A stretch of 64,000 bases of DNA. Source: Magnetococcus sp. PR-3 (GTDB lineage: Bacteria; Pseudomonadota; Magnetococcia; Magnetococcales; Magnetococcaceae). The position numbers and the translations under genes were made by a program. The stretch covers positions 62,001 to 126,000 of the forward strand of contig NZ_JBAHUQ010000014.1 of NCBI RefSeq assembly GCF_036689865.1, written 5' to 3'. The notes beneath the pieces were generated by a model, which was not told the origin of the DNA, did no database searches, and worked only from the letters and a program-made list of their open reading frames with translations. This document shows, in pieces, positions 35,379 to 44,405 of this stretch. Positions within the stretch are counted from its first letter, which is position 1, and each line of letters begins with the position of its first letter.

Positions 35379-36050
35379 TTGCAGCGTATTCTCGAACCGG
35401 AACTTATGTTGGATGCTGATCAGGCTACGGCATATGCAGAGGCCGATTTTTCTGAGCCACATAACGCTTTTGTTACCAGTTTTCAACAAAAACATCCCCA
35501 ATTTTCTGGCAAAGGTGTGGTGTTGGATTTGGGCTGTGGGCCGGGAGATATCTCCTGCCGCTTTGCCAAAGCCTACCCTGGGTGCACAGTCTTTGGTGTT
35601 GATGGTTCACCTGCTATGCTCAACGAGGGCGTGCGTCTGTGTGCCCGTTGGGGTGAGGCTGGTACCCGTGTGGTGTTGAAGGAAGCTCTCTTGCCCAACG
35701 GTGAGGCACTGACTGAGGCTGAGTATGGCGCTGTGATCAGTAACAGCCTTCTTCACCACATGCCGAACGCAACCGATTTTTGGCAGAGCATTACAACTTT
35801 CGCCGCACCCGGTGCAGCCATATTTGTGATGGATCTGCTTAGACCATCTTCAGCAAAAGTGGCCAAAGAGATGATGCATCGCTATACCGCTGATGAGCCT
35901 GAGGTGTTGCAGCAGGATTTTTATCACTCGTTGCTGGCGGCGTTCTCCCGAGAGGAAATCCAGGCCCAGTTATGCGCTGCACAACTGGGCCACTTGACGT
36001 TTGAACAGACATCGGACCGTCACTGGATTGTGTGGGGAAAACGCTCATAA
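35379..36050 (+). CDS. Class I SAM-dependent methyltransferase
   Basis: About 224 residues. The preferred start is TTG 35379 (QRILEPELMLDADQATAYAEADF), a beginning found in this methyltransferase family, with AGGA just upstream; an ATG at 35406 is the alternative. Motif I VLDLGCGPGDISCRFAK and the acidic residue after the second strand (VFGVDGSPAML) bind S-adenosylmethionine. GAVISNSLLHHMPN is the post-motif region. Substrate unknown. It lies 10 bp after the hybrid kinase gene and is probably cotranscribed. The next gene is convergent. Confidence 0.85.
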   Translation: MQRILEPELMLDADQATAYAEADFSEPHNAFVTSFQQKHPQFSGKGVVLDLGCGPGDISCRFAKAYPGCTVFGVDGSPAMLNEGVRLCARWGEAGTRVVLKEALLPNGEALTEAEYGAVISNSLLHHMPNATDFWQSITTFAAPGAAIFVMDLLRPSSAKVAKEMMHRYTADEPEVLQQDFYHSLLAAFSREEIQAQLCAAQLGHLTFEQTSDRHWIVWGKRS

Positions 36051-36054
36051 CGTC

Positions 36055-37506
36055 CTAGAGCTCTGGGTGTTCCAGTACCGCATCAATACGGTTTTGGTAG
36101 GCTTGGTAACGGGCATGACGCAAAAGATTGCGGTTGTTATTCCCATTTTCAGGATAGATCGCCCATCCTAAGTGTAATTCGGCATAAGCATCACCCCGAG
36201 GGGTGGGAATGGGCTTAATGAGCTCTTCACGTATGCCCTCGATCACCTGCTCCAGGGCTTCCGCTTTTAAATCCGTTAGGGTAATGCCAAACTCATCCCG
36301 CCACAGTCGGCCTACGGTATCCCCTCGGCGTACAGCCGATTTCATACGCTTAGCCAGTGTTTTAAGGACCTCAACCCCAGCTTCACGTCCCAGCGCATGT
36401 TTGATAAAGGCGATATTGGCTACCTCAACAATCAGTACCGCCAGGGTGGTGTCACGCCGTGCGTGTCGGGAGATGGATTGTTCAAGTCGTTCCAGAAACA
36501 GAGCGGACAAAATGAGATCTGTAACAGGGTCCTTCGTAAAGGTCTCAGCCTCAGGTAAGAGATGGTGAACCTCAACTTTTGTACCGGTACGAAGCTCCCA
36601 TAACTTCATGAACAGCAGTTCATTCGGGATGGCTGGGTAGGGAAATTTGATCCATTGATGGCCTTGTAGCTCACCTTTGTTCTCGAGATCATAGATGCCA
36701 ATATCAAAATCGCGCTCCCCTCGGAAGCTTTCGGCCACCTCTTCATAGCCATGTTCGCCTTCTTCATCTTTAATGGCGTAACGAAAGCGCTCCCCACTTA
36801 GCTCAATATAGTCGTTTCCACGCTCATTAAGGGGAAAGCGAATGGCTGTACCGTTGCGAATATCTGCCCCATGCTGTCGCAGTAGATAGCGGGTCCAGTT
36901 AAGCTCGACAGCGGAACCAAAATAGTAATTTTGCAGGGGTTCAGAAAAACTGTTGCGATGATCATTCAGGCCATCAATCTGGTGGAGAACATGGTGTTGA
37001 TCATCCACCCAGCGAAAATGAAACTCTTCATCCTCCACCGCGTGGAATAGATAGTGGCTTGCCACAGCATGGGTATGGTGATGTTTAACCAAAAATTTTG
37101 CGGTTTCAAAGTGAAAGGAGTTACTGGAGATGGCGGGAAAAAGTCCCTGTTGTTCCGTATGCATGGCACCACGGGTAGCGGCAAAGGTGCAGTAGTGTTT
37201 ATGGTTGGTGTTAACCGCAACTGTCCAGGCAGAGAGTAGCGCAGCCAGTATGGGCCAGCCTAGGGTAAGGAGCAGGCTGTCTGGAAATGGGTTGACCACC
37301 AAGTCCACCAAAACCCCAACAAACAGTGCCATGCCTGTGGCAACCAGAATAAATTTTTTGCGTTTTTCAAGGGGAAAAACCTCAGGATCTTGGCTGAGTG
37401 AGGTATAGACACTTACCGCATGTCCCAATGTTTCTGGTGGGGTGGTAAAGTTACAAGGGCCAGCAAGAACCTGGGCGTTGGCTTCATGAGGGGCTTTCAT
37501 CTGCAT
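36055..37506 (-). CDS. GGDEF-family protein with degenerate active site
   Basis: 483 residues from ATG 37506 (GGGAG upstream). An N-terminal cytosolic stretch is followed by one or two membrane helices around residues 55-110 (ILVATGMALFVGVLVDLVV, LLTLGWPILAALLSAWTV). A ~200-residue middle region has no recognised fold. The C-terminal ~165 residues match the diguanylate cyclase fold (VLIVEVANIAFIKHALGREAGVEVLKTLAKRMKSAVRRGDTVGRLWRDEFGI...HLGWAIYPENG). The signature GGDEF is WRDEF, so the two glycines for GTP binding are lost. An RRGDT stretch sits at the inhibitory-site position. It is probably catalytically inactive and may bind c-di-GMP or a partner (inference). The 17-bp gap to gloB suggests cotranscription. 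Confidence 0.8.
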   Translation of the reverse strand: MQMKAPHEANAQVLAGPCNFTTPPETLGHAVSVYTSLSQDPEVFPLEKRKKFILVATGMALFVGVLVDLVVNPFPDSLLLTLGWPILAALLSAWTVAVNTNHKHYCTFAATRGAMHTEQQGLFPAISSNSFHFETAKFLVKHHHTHAVASHYLFHAVEDEEFHFRWVDDQHHVLHQIDGLNDHRNSFSEPLQNYYFGSAVELNWTRYLLRQHGADIRNGTAIRFPLNERGNDYIELSGERFRYAIKDEEGEHGYEEVAESFRGERDFDIGIYDLENKGELQGHQWIKFPYPAIPNELLFMKLWELRTGTKVEVHHLLPEAETFTKDPVTDLILSALFLERLEQSISRHARRDTTLAVLIVEVANIAFIKHALGREAGVEVLKTLAKRMKSAVRRGDTVGRLWRDEFGITLTDLKAEALEQVIEGIREELIKPIPTPRGDAYAELHLGWAIYPENGNNNRNLLRHARYQAYQNRIDAVLEHPEL

Positions 37507-37522
37507 GAGAGGTCTCCCGGCA

Positions 37523-38287
37523 TTAAAATTGGTTGCGAAGTTGACGTATGTGGGCAAAACAGGCTTCTGCCGTGGCGTTTTGCTGGCCGATCATGGTACG
37601 GAAGTCAGCATCATCACAGCGCAGAAACGGATTGTGCTGTTTCTCAATGGCTAAACGGTTGGGCAGGGTAGGGGTTCCCACCTTTTGTTTTTGTAAGGCA
37701 TCCTCTACGAGTGGCTGTAGAGTGGTCTTGTGGCCAGGTAAGCTTTGGCCAAACCGTAAATTGGTCAGTGTATACTCATGGGCGCAACAGAGACGAGTGT
37801 GGTCTGGTAAGGCTCGGAGTTGTTGCAGGCTTTGCCACATCTGTTCGGGGGATCCTTCGAACAGACGGCCACACCCATAGCTAAACAGCGTATCCCCCGC
37901 AAAAAGAGCGTCACCAATAAGGTAGCAGATATGTCCAGATGTATGGCCAGGTGTGGCAAAAATTTGAGCCGTATGTGGGCCCACGGTAACCTGCTGGCCG
38001 CCCTCCAAGGCTTCATCCAGTGCAGGTAGGCGGGCTTGATCCGCTTTCGCTCCTAAAACCCGGGCACGATGCTTGCGTCTTAAGCGTTCAACCCCTTCAA
38101 TATGGTCCCCATGGTGGTGGGTGATCAGAATATGAGAAAGGGTCAGTTGATGCTGTTGAAGGTACATTTCTACCGGTTCGGCTTGCCCTGGGTCAACCAC
38201 AGCCACTTGGTTGGTGTCTGTAGGAAAACACCAGATATAGTTATCCTCCCAAGCTCGGAGGGGGGTGATGTCCAGGTTTGCGGTCAT
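37523..38287 (-). CDS. gloB: Hydroxyacylglutathione hydrolase (glyoxalase II)
   Basis: 254 residues of metallo-beta-lactamase fold. The dinuclear metal site THHHGDHIEG (HxHxDH) lies near residue 56; ATPGHTSGHICY and AGDTLFSYGCGRLFEG carry further ligands, and the family C-terminal region with CAHEYTLTNLRF and PTLPNRLAIEKQHNPFLRC is present. The enzyme hydrolyses S-lactoylglutathione to D-lactate and glutathione, detoxifying methylglyoxal. The latter implies glutathione use, normal for proteobacteria. It is divergent from a methyltransferase gene, a common GloB neighbour in proteobacteria. Confidence 0.95.
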   Translation of the reverse strand: MTANLDITPLRAWEDNYIWCFPTDTNQVAVVDPGQAEPVEMYLQQHQLTLSHILITHHHGDHIEGVERLRRKHRARVLGAKADQARLPALDEALEGGQQVTVGPHTAQIFATPGHTSGHICYLIGDALFAGDTLFSYGCGRLFEGSPEQMWQSLQQLRALPDHTRLCCAHEYTLTNLRFGQSLPGHKTTLQPLVEDALQKQKVGTPTLPNRLAIEKQHNPFLRCDDADFRTMIGQQNATAEACFAHIRQLRNQF

Positions 38288-38419
38288 AAAATGTACACTC
38301 CTGTGTCAGGGTTGGGTTGGCAGTAGGTGCTTTCCTTATTACAATTTTATGAAGCTGCAGCCCAAGAGGCAATGATACACGTTCAGTAAGGGCTGTTGGG
38401 TCGAAAAAAGGCAACGATT

Positions 38420-39190
38420 ATGAACCTGGAAGCGCTCTCTCTTCAGCGTTGGTATGGCACCAACCAGGGCTATTGTGTCAGTGATATCCTGGGTGGCACC
38501 CTAAAAAGCTGGCTTAAGGATCGTCCGGTTGAGACAACGGTCGCACTGGGCTACCCTCAGCCCTATTTGCCAGAGTTAACCTCAGCCAGTGCGCGTTTGC
38601 TGGTGGGTACACCTGCCGAAATGGGTGTGGTACGCCGGGCCAGTTGTGATGGATGTTATGGTCAGTTGATTTTAAGGCCCGACGCACTGCCCGTTGCCGA
38701 TGCTTCGGTAGATCGGGTGGTGATGCTTCATGTGCTGGAGGGGTTGGGCGACATTAACAGTGTGTTGCGGGAAGTCTGGCGCGTTCTAAAGCCTGGCGGA
38801 CGTTTACTCTGCATGGTGCCTAATCGTGGGGGGTGGTGGGCGCGTCGGGATGGTTCTCCTTTTGGTTTGGGGCGCCCTTTTTCACCGCGGCAGCTCAGTG
38901 AGCAGTTGGAAGAGGCTTTTTTTATCACCCGACAAACCTCTTTTGCGCTTTTTATGCCCCCTTTTTCAAACCCCCGTTTTCTTAAAGGAGCTGGGCGTTG
39001 GGAGAAAGCTGGCCAACGTTGGTTTGCCCCCTTGGGTGGCGTTATCTTTTGTGAGGCAGAAAAACTGGTCTATGCCATGACACCATTGAAAGCACAAACA
39101 GTGGACCGTAAAGTGGCGGTACCTTTAATTGAGCGGGATGCGCTGTCTAAACAGCATCGACACAGTTTTTCTGGAGACAAGGATGTCTGA
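38420..39190 (+). CDS. SAM-dependent methyltransferase (gloB neighbour type)
   Basis: About 256 residues from ATG 38420. Its N-terminus (LQRWYGTNQGYCVSDIL) and the core (DALPVADASVDRVVMLHVLEGL, REVWRVLKPGGRLLCMVPNRGGWWARR) are those of the methyltransferase commonly found divergent to gloB in alpha- and other proteobacteria. The Gly-rich SAM loop is not canonical (TTVALGYPQPYL). Substrate unknown. It overlaps the downstream xerD by 8 bp (ATG 39183, stop 39190), so coupling is likely. Confidence 0.83.
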   Translation: MNLEALSLQRWYGTNQGYCVSDILGGTLKSWLKDRPVETTVALGYPQPYLPELTSASARLLVGTPAEMGVVRRASCDGCYGQLILRPDALPVADASVDRVVMLHVLEGLGDINSVLREVWRVLKPGGRLLCMVPNRGGWWARRDGSPFGLGRPFSPRQLSEQLEEAFFITRQTSFALFMPPFSNPRFLKGAGRWEKAGQRWFAPLGGVIFCEAEKLVYAMTPLKAQTVDRKVAVPLIERDALSKQHRHSFSGDKDV

Positions 39191-40073
39191 CCATCGGTTG
39201 ATGGAGCGCTTTTTGGATGAGCTACTTATTGAGCATGGCTTATCGGCCAATACGTTGGCGGCGTACCGGCGGGACCTGGATGGCCTGAGAAGCTTTTGTG
39301 CCGGGCGGGATTTAACCCTGCCTCAGGTGCAGCGCCAGCATATACTTGAGTATATTGGAGAGCTGGCGCAAAAAAGCCGTACCCCAGCTACGGTGGCCCG
39401 TAAAATGTCGGCCATGCGCCGTCTGTTCCGTCATTTGGTGGACAAAGGCATCCGTACGGAAGATCCCACCGGCGGTGTTTCCCGCCCTAAGCCGCAGCGT
39501 AAATTGCCCAATACCCTGACAGAAGAGGAGACGGAGACGCTTCTTTATGCACCGGATACATCGACAGAACTGGGTATGCGCGATACCGCCATGCTGGAGT
39601 TGATGTATGCTACGGGGCTGCGGGTCTCAGAACTGGTTACCCTGACTATGGATGGCCTGGATGAAGAAAATGGTTTTGTCAGGGTGGTGGGTAAAGGGGA
39701 TAAAGAGCGTATTGTACCCATGGGGGAAGCAGCGACCGAAATGGTGATCCGCTATCGGCATCTGGCCCGGGGGGTGCTGCTAAAAGGGGGGCGGAGCAAT
39801 GACCTTTTTTTAAGTAACCGTGGTGCGGCCATGACACGGCATAATTTCTGGCATATCGTTAAGCGATATGCGCGAGAATCTGGCATTATGAAGCCACTTT
39901 CTCCCCACGGCATCCGGCACGCCTTTGCGACCCACCTGCTTAACCATGGTGCCGATTTGCGAGCGGTACAAATGATGTTGGGTCATGCCGATATTTCAAC
40001 GACGGAAATCTATACCCATGTGGCCAATGCTCGTTTGAAAAAGCTGCATGATCAGCTACACCCGAGAGGGTGA
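39183..40073 (+). CDS. xerD: Site-specific tyrosine recombinase XerD
   Basis: 296 residues from ATG 39183, after a GGAGACAAGG ribosome site. The N-terminal SAM-like core-binding domain (LDELLIEHGLSANTLAAYRRDL) is followed by the catalytic domain with Arg (YATGLRVSELV), Lys (VVGKGDKER), His-x-x-Arg (SPHGIRHAFATHLLNHGAD), His/Trp-region LGHADIS and the nucleophile Tyr in TEIYTHV. XerC/D resolves chromosome dimers at dif. Its residues and length match the housekeeping enzyme rather than a phage integrase. It forms a run with the methyltransferase and the SDR gene. Confidence 0.94.
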   Translation: MSDHRLMERFLDELLIEHGLSANTLAAYRRDLDGLRSFCAGRDLTLPQVQRQHILEYIGELAQKSRTPATVARKMSAMRRLFRHLVDKGIRTEDPTGGVSRPKPQRKLPNTLTEEETETLLYAPDTSTELGMRDTAMLELMYATGLRVSELVTLTMDGLDEENGFVRVVGKGDKERIVPMGEAATEMVIRYRHLARGVLLKGGRSNDLFLSNRGAAMTRHNFWHIVKRYARESGIMKPLSPHGIRHAFATHLLNHGADLRAVQMMLGHADISTTEIYTHVANARLKKLHDQLHPRG

Positions 40074-40082
40074 GGAGTTAGC

Positions 40083-41198
40083 GTGTCTGAAGAGTATGAG
40101 TGGACCCCACCGGAAGAGAAGCATGCGGGTGCCCGGCTGGCCAGCGGTGTTAAAGGGGCTTTGGCACTGTTTTTAGCCTCACCCTTTATTATCGTGCTTC
40201 TGTTTTTATGGCCGATCTATCGCTGGGTCGAGGTTAAACAGGGGCACCCGGAACCTGAACCTTTTTGGACCCCCCTAAAAGCCCATTTTTTTCCAGGTTC
40301 GGTGACTGAAAAAACGGTGCAGCAGGATCTTTTGCCCTCTGAGCGGGAAGCCCGACGGGCGGCATATCGTGAGGCCGCTTTGGAAGGGGGCTATGCTGGC
40401 CCTGAGGAAGAGCCTGTTCCTGCTCTTCATGCGCCCATTGTTCTTTCTCCGCAAGCACCATCGGCAGGGGGAGAGCAGCGTGTGGCCCTGGTAACAGGTG
40501 GGACCAGTAAACTGGGGCAGGCTATTGTTCAGGCATTGGTACAGCAAAATTACCGGGTTGCGTTGGTCTGTTTTTCCTCCATGGAGCAGGCTGAGGCGCA
40601 AGTCAAACCTTTGTGTGAGACCGGTGAACAGGTTCACCCTTTTCAGTGTGATTTACAAGATCCAGATGCGATGGATGCCCTGATTGCATCGGTTGTGCGC
40701 CACTTTGGGCAGTTGGATGTTGTTATTCACAATGCAGCCCGCTTTACCCCGACCTCTGAAGATAACCTCAATTGGGCCAATTTTGAGAATCTGTTTAAGG
40801 TAAACGCCATGGCTCCTTTGTGGCTCTCTCTTAAAGCGGCACCTTGGATGCGCAGCTCCCCTGGGGGCGGCGGACAGATTATTCAAATTGGTGATATTTG
40901 GGGGGAGCGACCTCTGGTGGGGCATTGTGCGTATAGCAGCAGTAAGGCAGCCCTTCATATGGCCGGCCGTTCACTGGCGCGTGAGTTGGCGCCAGATATT
41001 CGTGTGAATACCATTGCACCAGGGGCGGTTTTTCCACAGGGAGAGAATGATCGGGGTTATCAAATGCTGCTTTCTAATACGCCTCTCGCTGCGGAAGCAG
41101 GTCCTACTGCTGTGATTACCGCCTTAAACTATCTGCTGGCCACCCCGTTTGTGACTGGGGAGGTTATGCATGTGGATGGTGGGCGGTTGCTTCGCTAA
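40083..41198 (+). CDS. Membrane-anchored short-chain dehydrogenase (SDR) with N-terminal extension
   Basis: 371 residues from GTG 40083, GAGGAG-type site just upstream. The first ~135 residues are atypical: an acidic start, one membrane helix (LALFLASPFIIVLLFLWPIY), then a polar segment. An SDR domain follows from about 138: ALVTGGTSKLGQAIV (nucleotide loop), NAARFTP, IQIGDIWGERPLVGHCAYSSSKAAL (catalytic Tyr-x-x-x-Lys), and NTIAPGAVFPQG. The SDR part resembles pteridine reductase / 3-oxoacyl-reductase types that use NAD(P)H. Tethering an SDR to the inner membrane through a short N-terminal module is unusual. The substrate is unknown. Confidence 0.83.
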   Translation: MSEEYEWTPPEEKHAGARLASGVKGALALFLASPFIIVLLFLWPIYRWVEVKQGHPEPEPFWTPLKAHFFPGSVTEKTVQQDLLPSEREARRAAYREAALEGGYAGPEEEPVPALHAPIVLSPQAPSAGGEQRVALVTGGTSKLGQAIVQALVQQNYRVALVCFSSMEQAEAQVKPLCETGEQVHPFQCDLQDPDAMDALIASVVRHFGQLDVVIHNAARFTPTSEDNLNWANFENLFKVNAMAPLWLSLKAAPWMRSSPGGGGQIIQIGDIWGERPLVGHCAYSSSKAALHMAGRSLARELAPDIRVNTIAPGAVFPQGENDRGYQMLLSNTPLAAEAGPTAVITALNYLLATPFVTGEVMHVDGGRLLR

Positions 41199-41291
41199 AA
41201 AGCTGTTTATACTTGGTTAGATGAAGAGTAGGTGTTTTTATGCCCTTCTTTTTACTCTGGCCAGTTTTGTTTATGTGACAGGGAAAGCTTG

Positions 41292-42125
41292 ATGAAACAG
41301 TTTATAATCGACTCCATCAGTCCGGTGGATATGATCTCGTGGGCCGTGACGGCGCTCTTCTTTTGTGGGGCTGCCTTGATCTATGGGGGAGATGTTGCCA
41401 CAGCCTTTATCGGTGCAGGTGGTGTGGTCTTAACCATGTTTTTGGTGGGGACCGCCATTGAGGTGATGATTGAGACCCTGAAGGATGTTAAAGGTATTGG
41501 GACTTTAACCGGTTTTCTCACCAACGGCCCCGAAGCTTTGGTTGTGATTGTCGGCTTAGCGGTTGGGGATGTGCTGTTTGCCTCTTCAACGCCTCTTGGC
41601 TCCAACTACATGAACCCCATACTGCTGCTGTTGGCTGGGTTGACGGTAGGGCGTTTTGCTCTCATCTTTACCGTTAAGCCACTCTATACATGGTTGGCTA
41701 TTGCATGTACGGCAGCATTGGCAGGGGGGTTTTATATTATCCCCAAAGAACACTACCTTTATTGGTTGATTGCCGTCTTGGTGATTAGCGCCTACTTCTT
41801 TTTTACCCGTCCTGAGGAGGGTGAGGAAGAGGTTGATGAGATTGTCATTTCCAAAGCTTGGTTTTTCCCTGCATTTCTTATTCTGCTGGCGGGGGGGTAC
41901 TTTTTGGATCCTGTGGTGAACTTTGCCTCGGACGCATCCAATGTACCTAAAGGGGTTATTGGTTTTGTGGTGTTATCCACCTTGACCAGTTGGCCTGAAT
42001 TTAAGTCCACCATGGCCTTGCTAAGGCGTAACCGGGGTACAGCTGCGATCTTGAATATTGTGGTGAGTAACATTACCAACCTATGGTTGGCGGCCATTGG
42101 TGTTGCGGTCTATCTGGCCATGTAA
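41292..42125 (+). CDS. Sodium/calcium exchanger-family (CaCA) membrane protein
   Basis: 277 residues from ATG 41292. About ten membrane helices arranged as two halves. Alpha-repeat 1: GIGTLTGFLTNGPEALVVIVGL, then GSNYMNP. Alpha-repeat 2: STLTSWPEFKSTMALLRRNRG, then VSNITNLW. These correspond to the ion-binding motifs of the cation/Ca2+ exchanger superfamily. An acidic loop (RPEEGEEEVDEI) separates the halves. The substituted residues within the repeats make ion selectivity uncertain. It is probably monocistronic, with a bidirectional terminator at its end. Confidence 0.8.
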   Translation: MKQFIIDSISPVDMISWAVTALFFCGAALIYGGDVATAFIGAGGVVLTMFLVGTAIEVMIETLKDVKGIGTLTGFLTNGPEALVVIVGLAVGDVLFASSTPLGSNYMNPILLLLAGLTVGRFALIFTVKPLYTWLAIACTAALAGGFYIIPKEHYLYWLIAVLVISAYFFFTRPEEGEEEVDEIVISKAWFFPAFLILLAGGYFLDPVVNFASDASNVPKGVIGFVVLSTLTSWPEFKSTMALLRRNRGTAAILNIVVSNITNLWLAAIGVAVYLAM

Positions 42126-42141
42126 TGCGATCGTAAAGCGC

Positions 42142-42179
42142 AAAAAAAGCCCAGAGCAGTCATGCTCTGGGCTTTTTTC
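42142..42179. terminator. Bidirectional rho-independent terminator
   Basis: Stem AAAAAAGCCCAGAGC / GCTCTGGGCTTTTTT with a six-base loop between convergent genes (exchanger, plus; MBL hydrolase, minus). Confidence 0.92.
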
Positions 42180-42202
42180 TTATGAGCAAAGGCTTGGAAC
42201 GC

Positions 42203-43186
42203 TTACCCCGCCTCTTTTTCTTTCTGCTTGGCCTGATAATCCAGCCAGACTTCCAGCCCCTGGGCGTTGATCTCCATATCCATTAACATCCAGTCGTTAA
42301 TCAATACCGCAGCCTGTGCATCGCTGTGGCCAATACGTACCAGCTCGTCGGTGTACATTTGGTGGCATTGGGCGCGTAGATAGTTCGCACGGGCTTCCTT
42401 CTCTTCTGGTGCGTCCTGAGTGAACTCAACCACACGATCCAGTTGACGGTGTAGGTCGGTGCGTAAGCGTTCTTCAAAAGGGATCATGCTGTAGTGGGTT
42501 AGAAAAATGCGTTCTGGCTTAAGATCGGATAACCGGTCTATGGTCTTATGTAGTTCAACCGGGTCGAACTGCACCGGTGTGGTGGTAGGGAAGAGGTAGT
42601 GTTTACCAACAAAGTCGGTCTCCCGATAGGAGATACCAAAGGAGTCTCCTGTAAAGACACCCCGACTTTTTTCATCCCAGACACAAAAGTGATGCTTGGC
42701 ATGGCCTTGGGTCTCGACAAAGCGTAGTTGGCGACCATTCAGATCAACGGTGTCGTTATCCCCAGCTTCAATGACCCGCTCTGCAGGGATCGGTTCAATA
42801 GCGCCATAGGTGCGGGCAAAGGATGCATCGCCATAAACCGCTTTGGCCCCTGCAACCAACTTCGTTGGATCGATCATATGGCGTGCACCACGGGGGTGTA
42901 CAATCAGCTTGGCATTGGGCAGTTGCTGCATCAGCTGCCCTGCGCCTCCTGCATGGTCCAGGTGTACATGGGTCACGATGACATACTCTACCTCTGTAGG
43001 CAGAATATTGTTACGTTCCAGGGCTTGGATCATGGCGGGTACTGAATAGCGGGTACCGGTTTCAATAAAAGCAGCACGACTGCCCTCAACCATTAGGTAA
43101 CAGGCGGCTAAGCGTGGGCGGTGAAAATTTGCATCAATACAGGTAATGCCAAAGCCATGTTCAATATATGGGGCAGGGCGGGTCAT
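42203..43186 (-). CDS. MBL-fold metallo-hydrolase
   Basis: 327 residues, AGAGGA ribosome site before ATG 43186. Metallo-beta-lactamase fold with the metal-binding VTHVHLDHAGGAG (HxHxDH) near residue 73, later His in TQGHAKHHFCVWD, Asp in VFTGDSFG, and LTHYSM as last ligand. About 120 C-terminal residues form helices (ELHKTIDRLSDL, LHRQLDRVVEFT). Stand-alone proteins of this kind hydrolyse esters or act on flavodiiron-type substrates; the precise substrate is unknown. The following gene (glycosyltransferase) is divergent, with about 120 bp between the starts. Confidence 0.86.
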   Translation of the reverse strand: MTRPAPYIEHGFGITCIDANFHRPRLAACYLMVEGSRAAFIETGTRYSVPAMIQALERNNILPTEVEYVIVTHVHLDHAGGAGQLMQQLPNAKLIVHPRGARHMIDPTKLVAGAKAVYGDASFARTYGAIEPIPAERVIEAGDNDTVDLNGRQLRFVETQGHAKHHFCVWDEKSRGVFTGDSFGISYRETDFVGKHYLFPTTTPVQFDPVELHKTIDRLSDLKPERIFLTHYSMIPFEERLRTDLHRQLDRVVEFTQDAPEEKEARANYLRAQCHQMYTDELVRIGHSDAQAAVLINDWMLMDMEINAQGLEVWLDYQAKQKEKEAG

Positions 43187-43304
43187 AGAGCATCCTCTCT
43201 TGCGCGGTGTATCACAGTACAGGCAGACTGGGCTGGTACACGGTCATTATAAAACCTTATTCCCCCATTGTGCGGGACTACTCTGTCAGGATCAAGCCTC
43301 TCCC

Positions 43305-44324
43305 ATGTCGCTACCTTACGTTTCTGTTGTGCTGCCTTTCTATAATGCTTCATCCACACTGGAAGAGGCCCTAAACTCCATTGCCAAGCAAACCCTGTCT
43401 CACTTTGAGGTGGTGATGGTTGATGATGGCAGTGAGGATCAGAGCAGAGCCATCGCACATGCTTGGTGTCAGCGCGATCAGCGCTTTCACCTATGTGTAA
43501 TGCCGTATAATCAGGGTGTTAGTGCTGCTATGAATCGAGGGATGGCAGAAGCCAAGGCAACCTATGTTGCCCGCATGGATGCCGATGATGTCATGTTGCC
43601 CGAGCGGCTGGAGCGACAGTATGCACATCTCCAACAGCATCCTGATCTCACACTGGTGGCGAGCTGTGTATCGCTCTTTCCTGAAGAGGATATTACCCCA
43701 GGGTTTCAGCGGTATATCGATTGGCAAAACCGATGTCTGAGTTCGGCGCATATTGCGCATGAGATCTATTGGGAGGCGCCCCTAGCAAACCCTAGTGTGA
43801 TGTTTGTTAAAGAGACTGTTGTTGCCCTGGGCGGTGTTTTAGAAGGGGATTTTCCCGAAGATTATGAGTTGTGGTTACGGTTGAACGCCCATGGTTATAA
43901 AATGGAGAAGCTACCGCAAACCTTATTGAAATGGCGGGATAGTGCAGGGCGGTTAACCCGTACCCACCCGCGTTATAGCCGTGAAGCATTTGATCGTATT
44001 CGTGCTCGGTATCTGGCCAAGGATCCGCGTCTTCATCAAGGGCGCCCTCTGGTTATTTGGGGGGCTGGGCGGCCGACCCGTAAGCGTGTGGCCCATCTGC
44101 TTGAATATGGGCACTCTGTCACAGCTTGGATTGATATTGACCCCAAAAAAATAGGCCAAATGTTAAAGGGTGTACCGGTGCAAGCGCCAACGTGGTTGGA
44201 AGGGTTGCAACCAAAACCGATGGTGCTCAGTTATGTGGCCAACCATGGGGCGCGATCGAAAATTGAGCCGATTCTTCGAAAGATGGACTATCAATGGGGC
44301 AAAGATTACCTGATGGTGGGGTAA
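43305..44324 (+). CDS. Family 2 glycosyltransferase with C-terminal Rossmann-like domain
   Basis: 340 residues from ATG 43305. The GT-A domain is typical of GT2: VSVVLPFYNASSTLEEALNSI, VDDGSEDQS, ARMDADD (DXD metal site), then EDYELWLRL as the catalytic region. From about residue 245 a separate ~95-residue module follows: LVIWGAGRPTRKRVAHLLEYGHSVTAWIDIDP with a GxGxxxR nucleotide-type loop, ending VLSYVANHGARSKI. This resembles a CoA-binding/Rossmann half fused to glycosyltransferases. It probably adds a sugar to cell-surface glycan or protein. The start lacks a good ribosome site. Confidence 0.88.
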   Translation: MSLPYVSVVLPFYNASSTLEEALNSIAKQTLSHFEVVMVDDGSEDQSRAIAHAWCQRDQRFHLCVMPYNQGVSAAMNRGMAEAKATYVARMDADDVMLPERLERQYAHLQQHPDLTLVASCVSLFPEEDITPGFQRYIDWQNRCLSSAHIAHEIYWEAPLANPSVMFVKETVVALGGVLEGDFPEDYELWLRLNAHGYKMEKLPQTLLKWRDSAGRLTRTHPRYSREAFDRIRARYLAKDPRLHQGRPLVIWGAGRPTRKRVAHLLEYGHSVTAWIDIDPKKIGQMLKGVPVQAPTWLEGLQPKPMVLSYVANHGARSKIEPILRKMDYQWGKDYLMVG

Positions 44325-44373
44325 TTGCTTCCTAAAAGAGTTTGCTTTGTCCGGGTGTGTTGGTGTAAGTGTG

Positions 44374-44402
44374 TTGGTAAGTTCTTTAAAACTTTGTAAA
44401 AT
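44374..44402 (+). promoter_or_regulatory. Sigma-70-type promoter before structured leader
   Basis: TTGGTA (44374-44379), 17-bp spacer, TAAAAT (44397-44402). It predicts transcription from about 44409, just where a run of stable hairpins begins and ~340 nt before the next start codon. Confidence 0.6.
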
Positions 44403-44405
44403 ATA

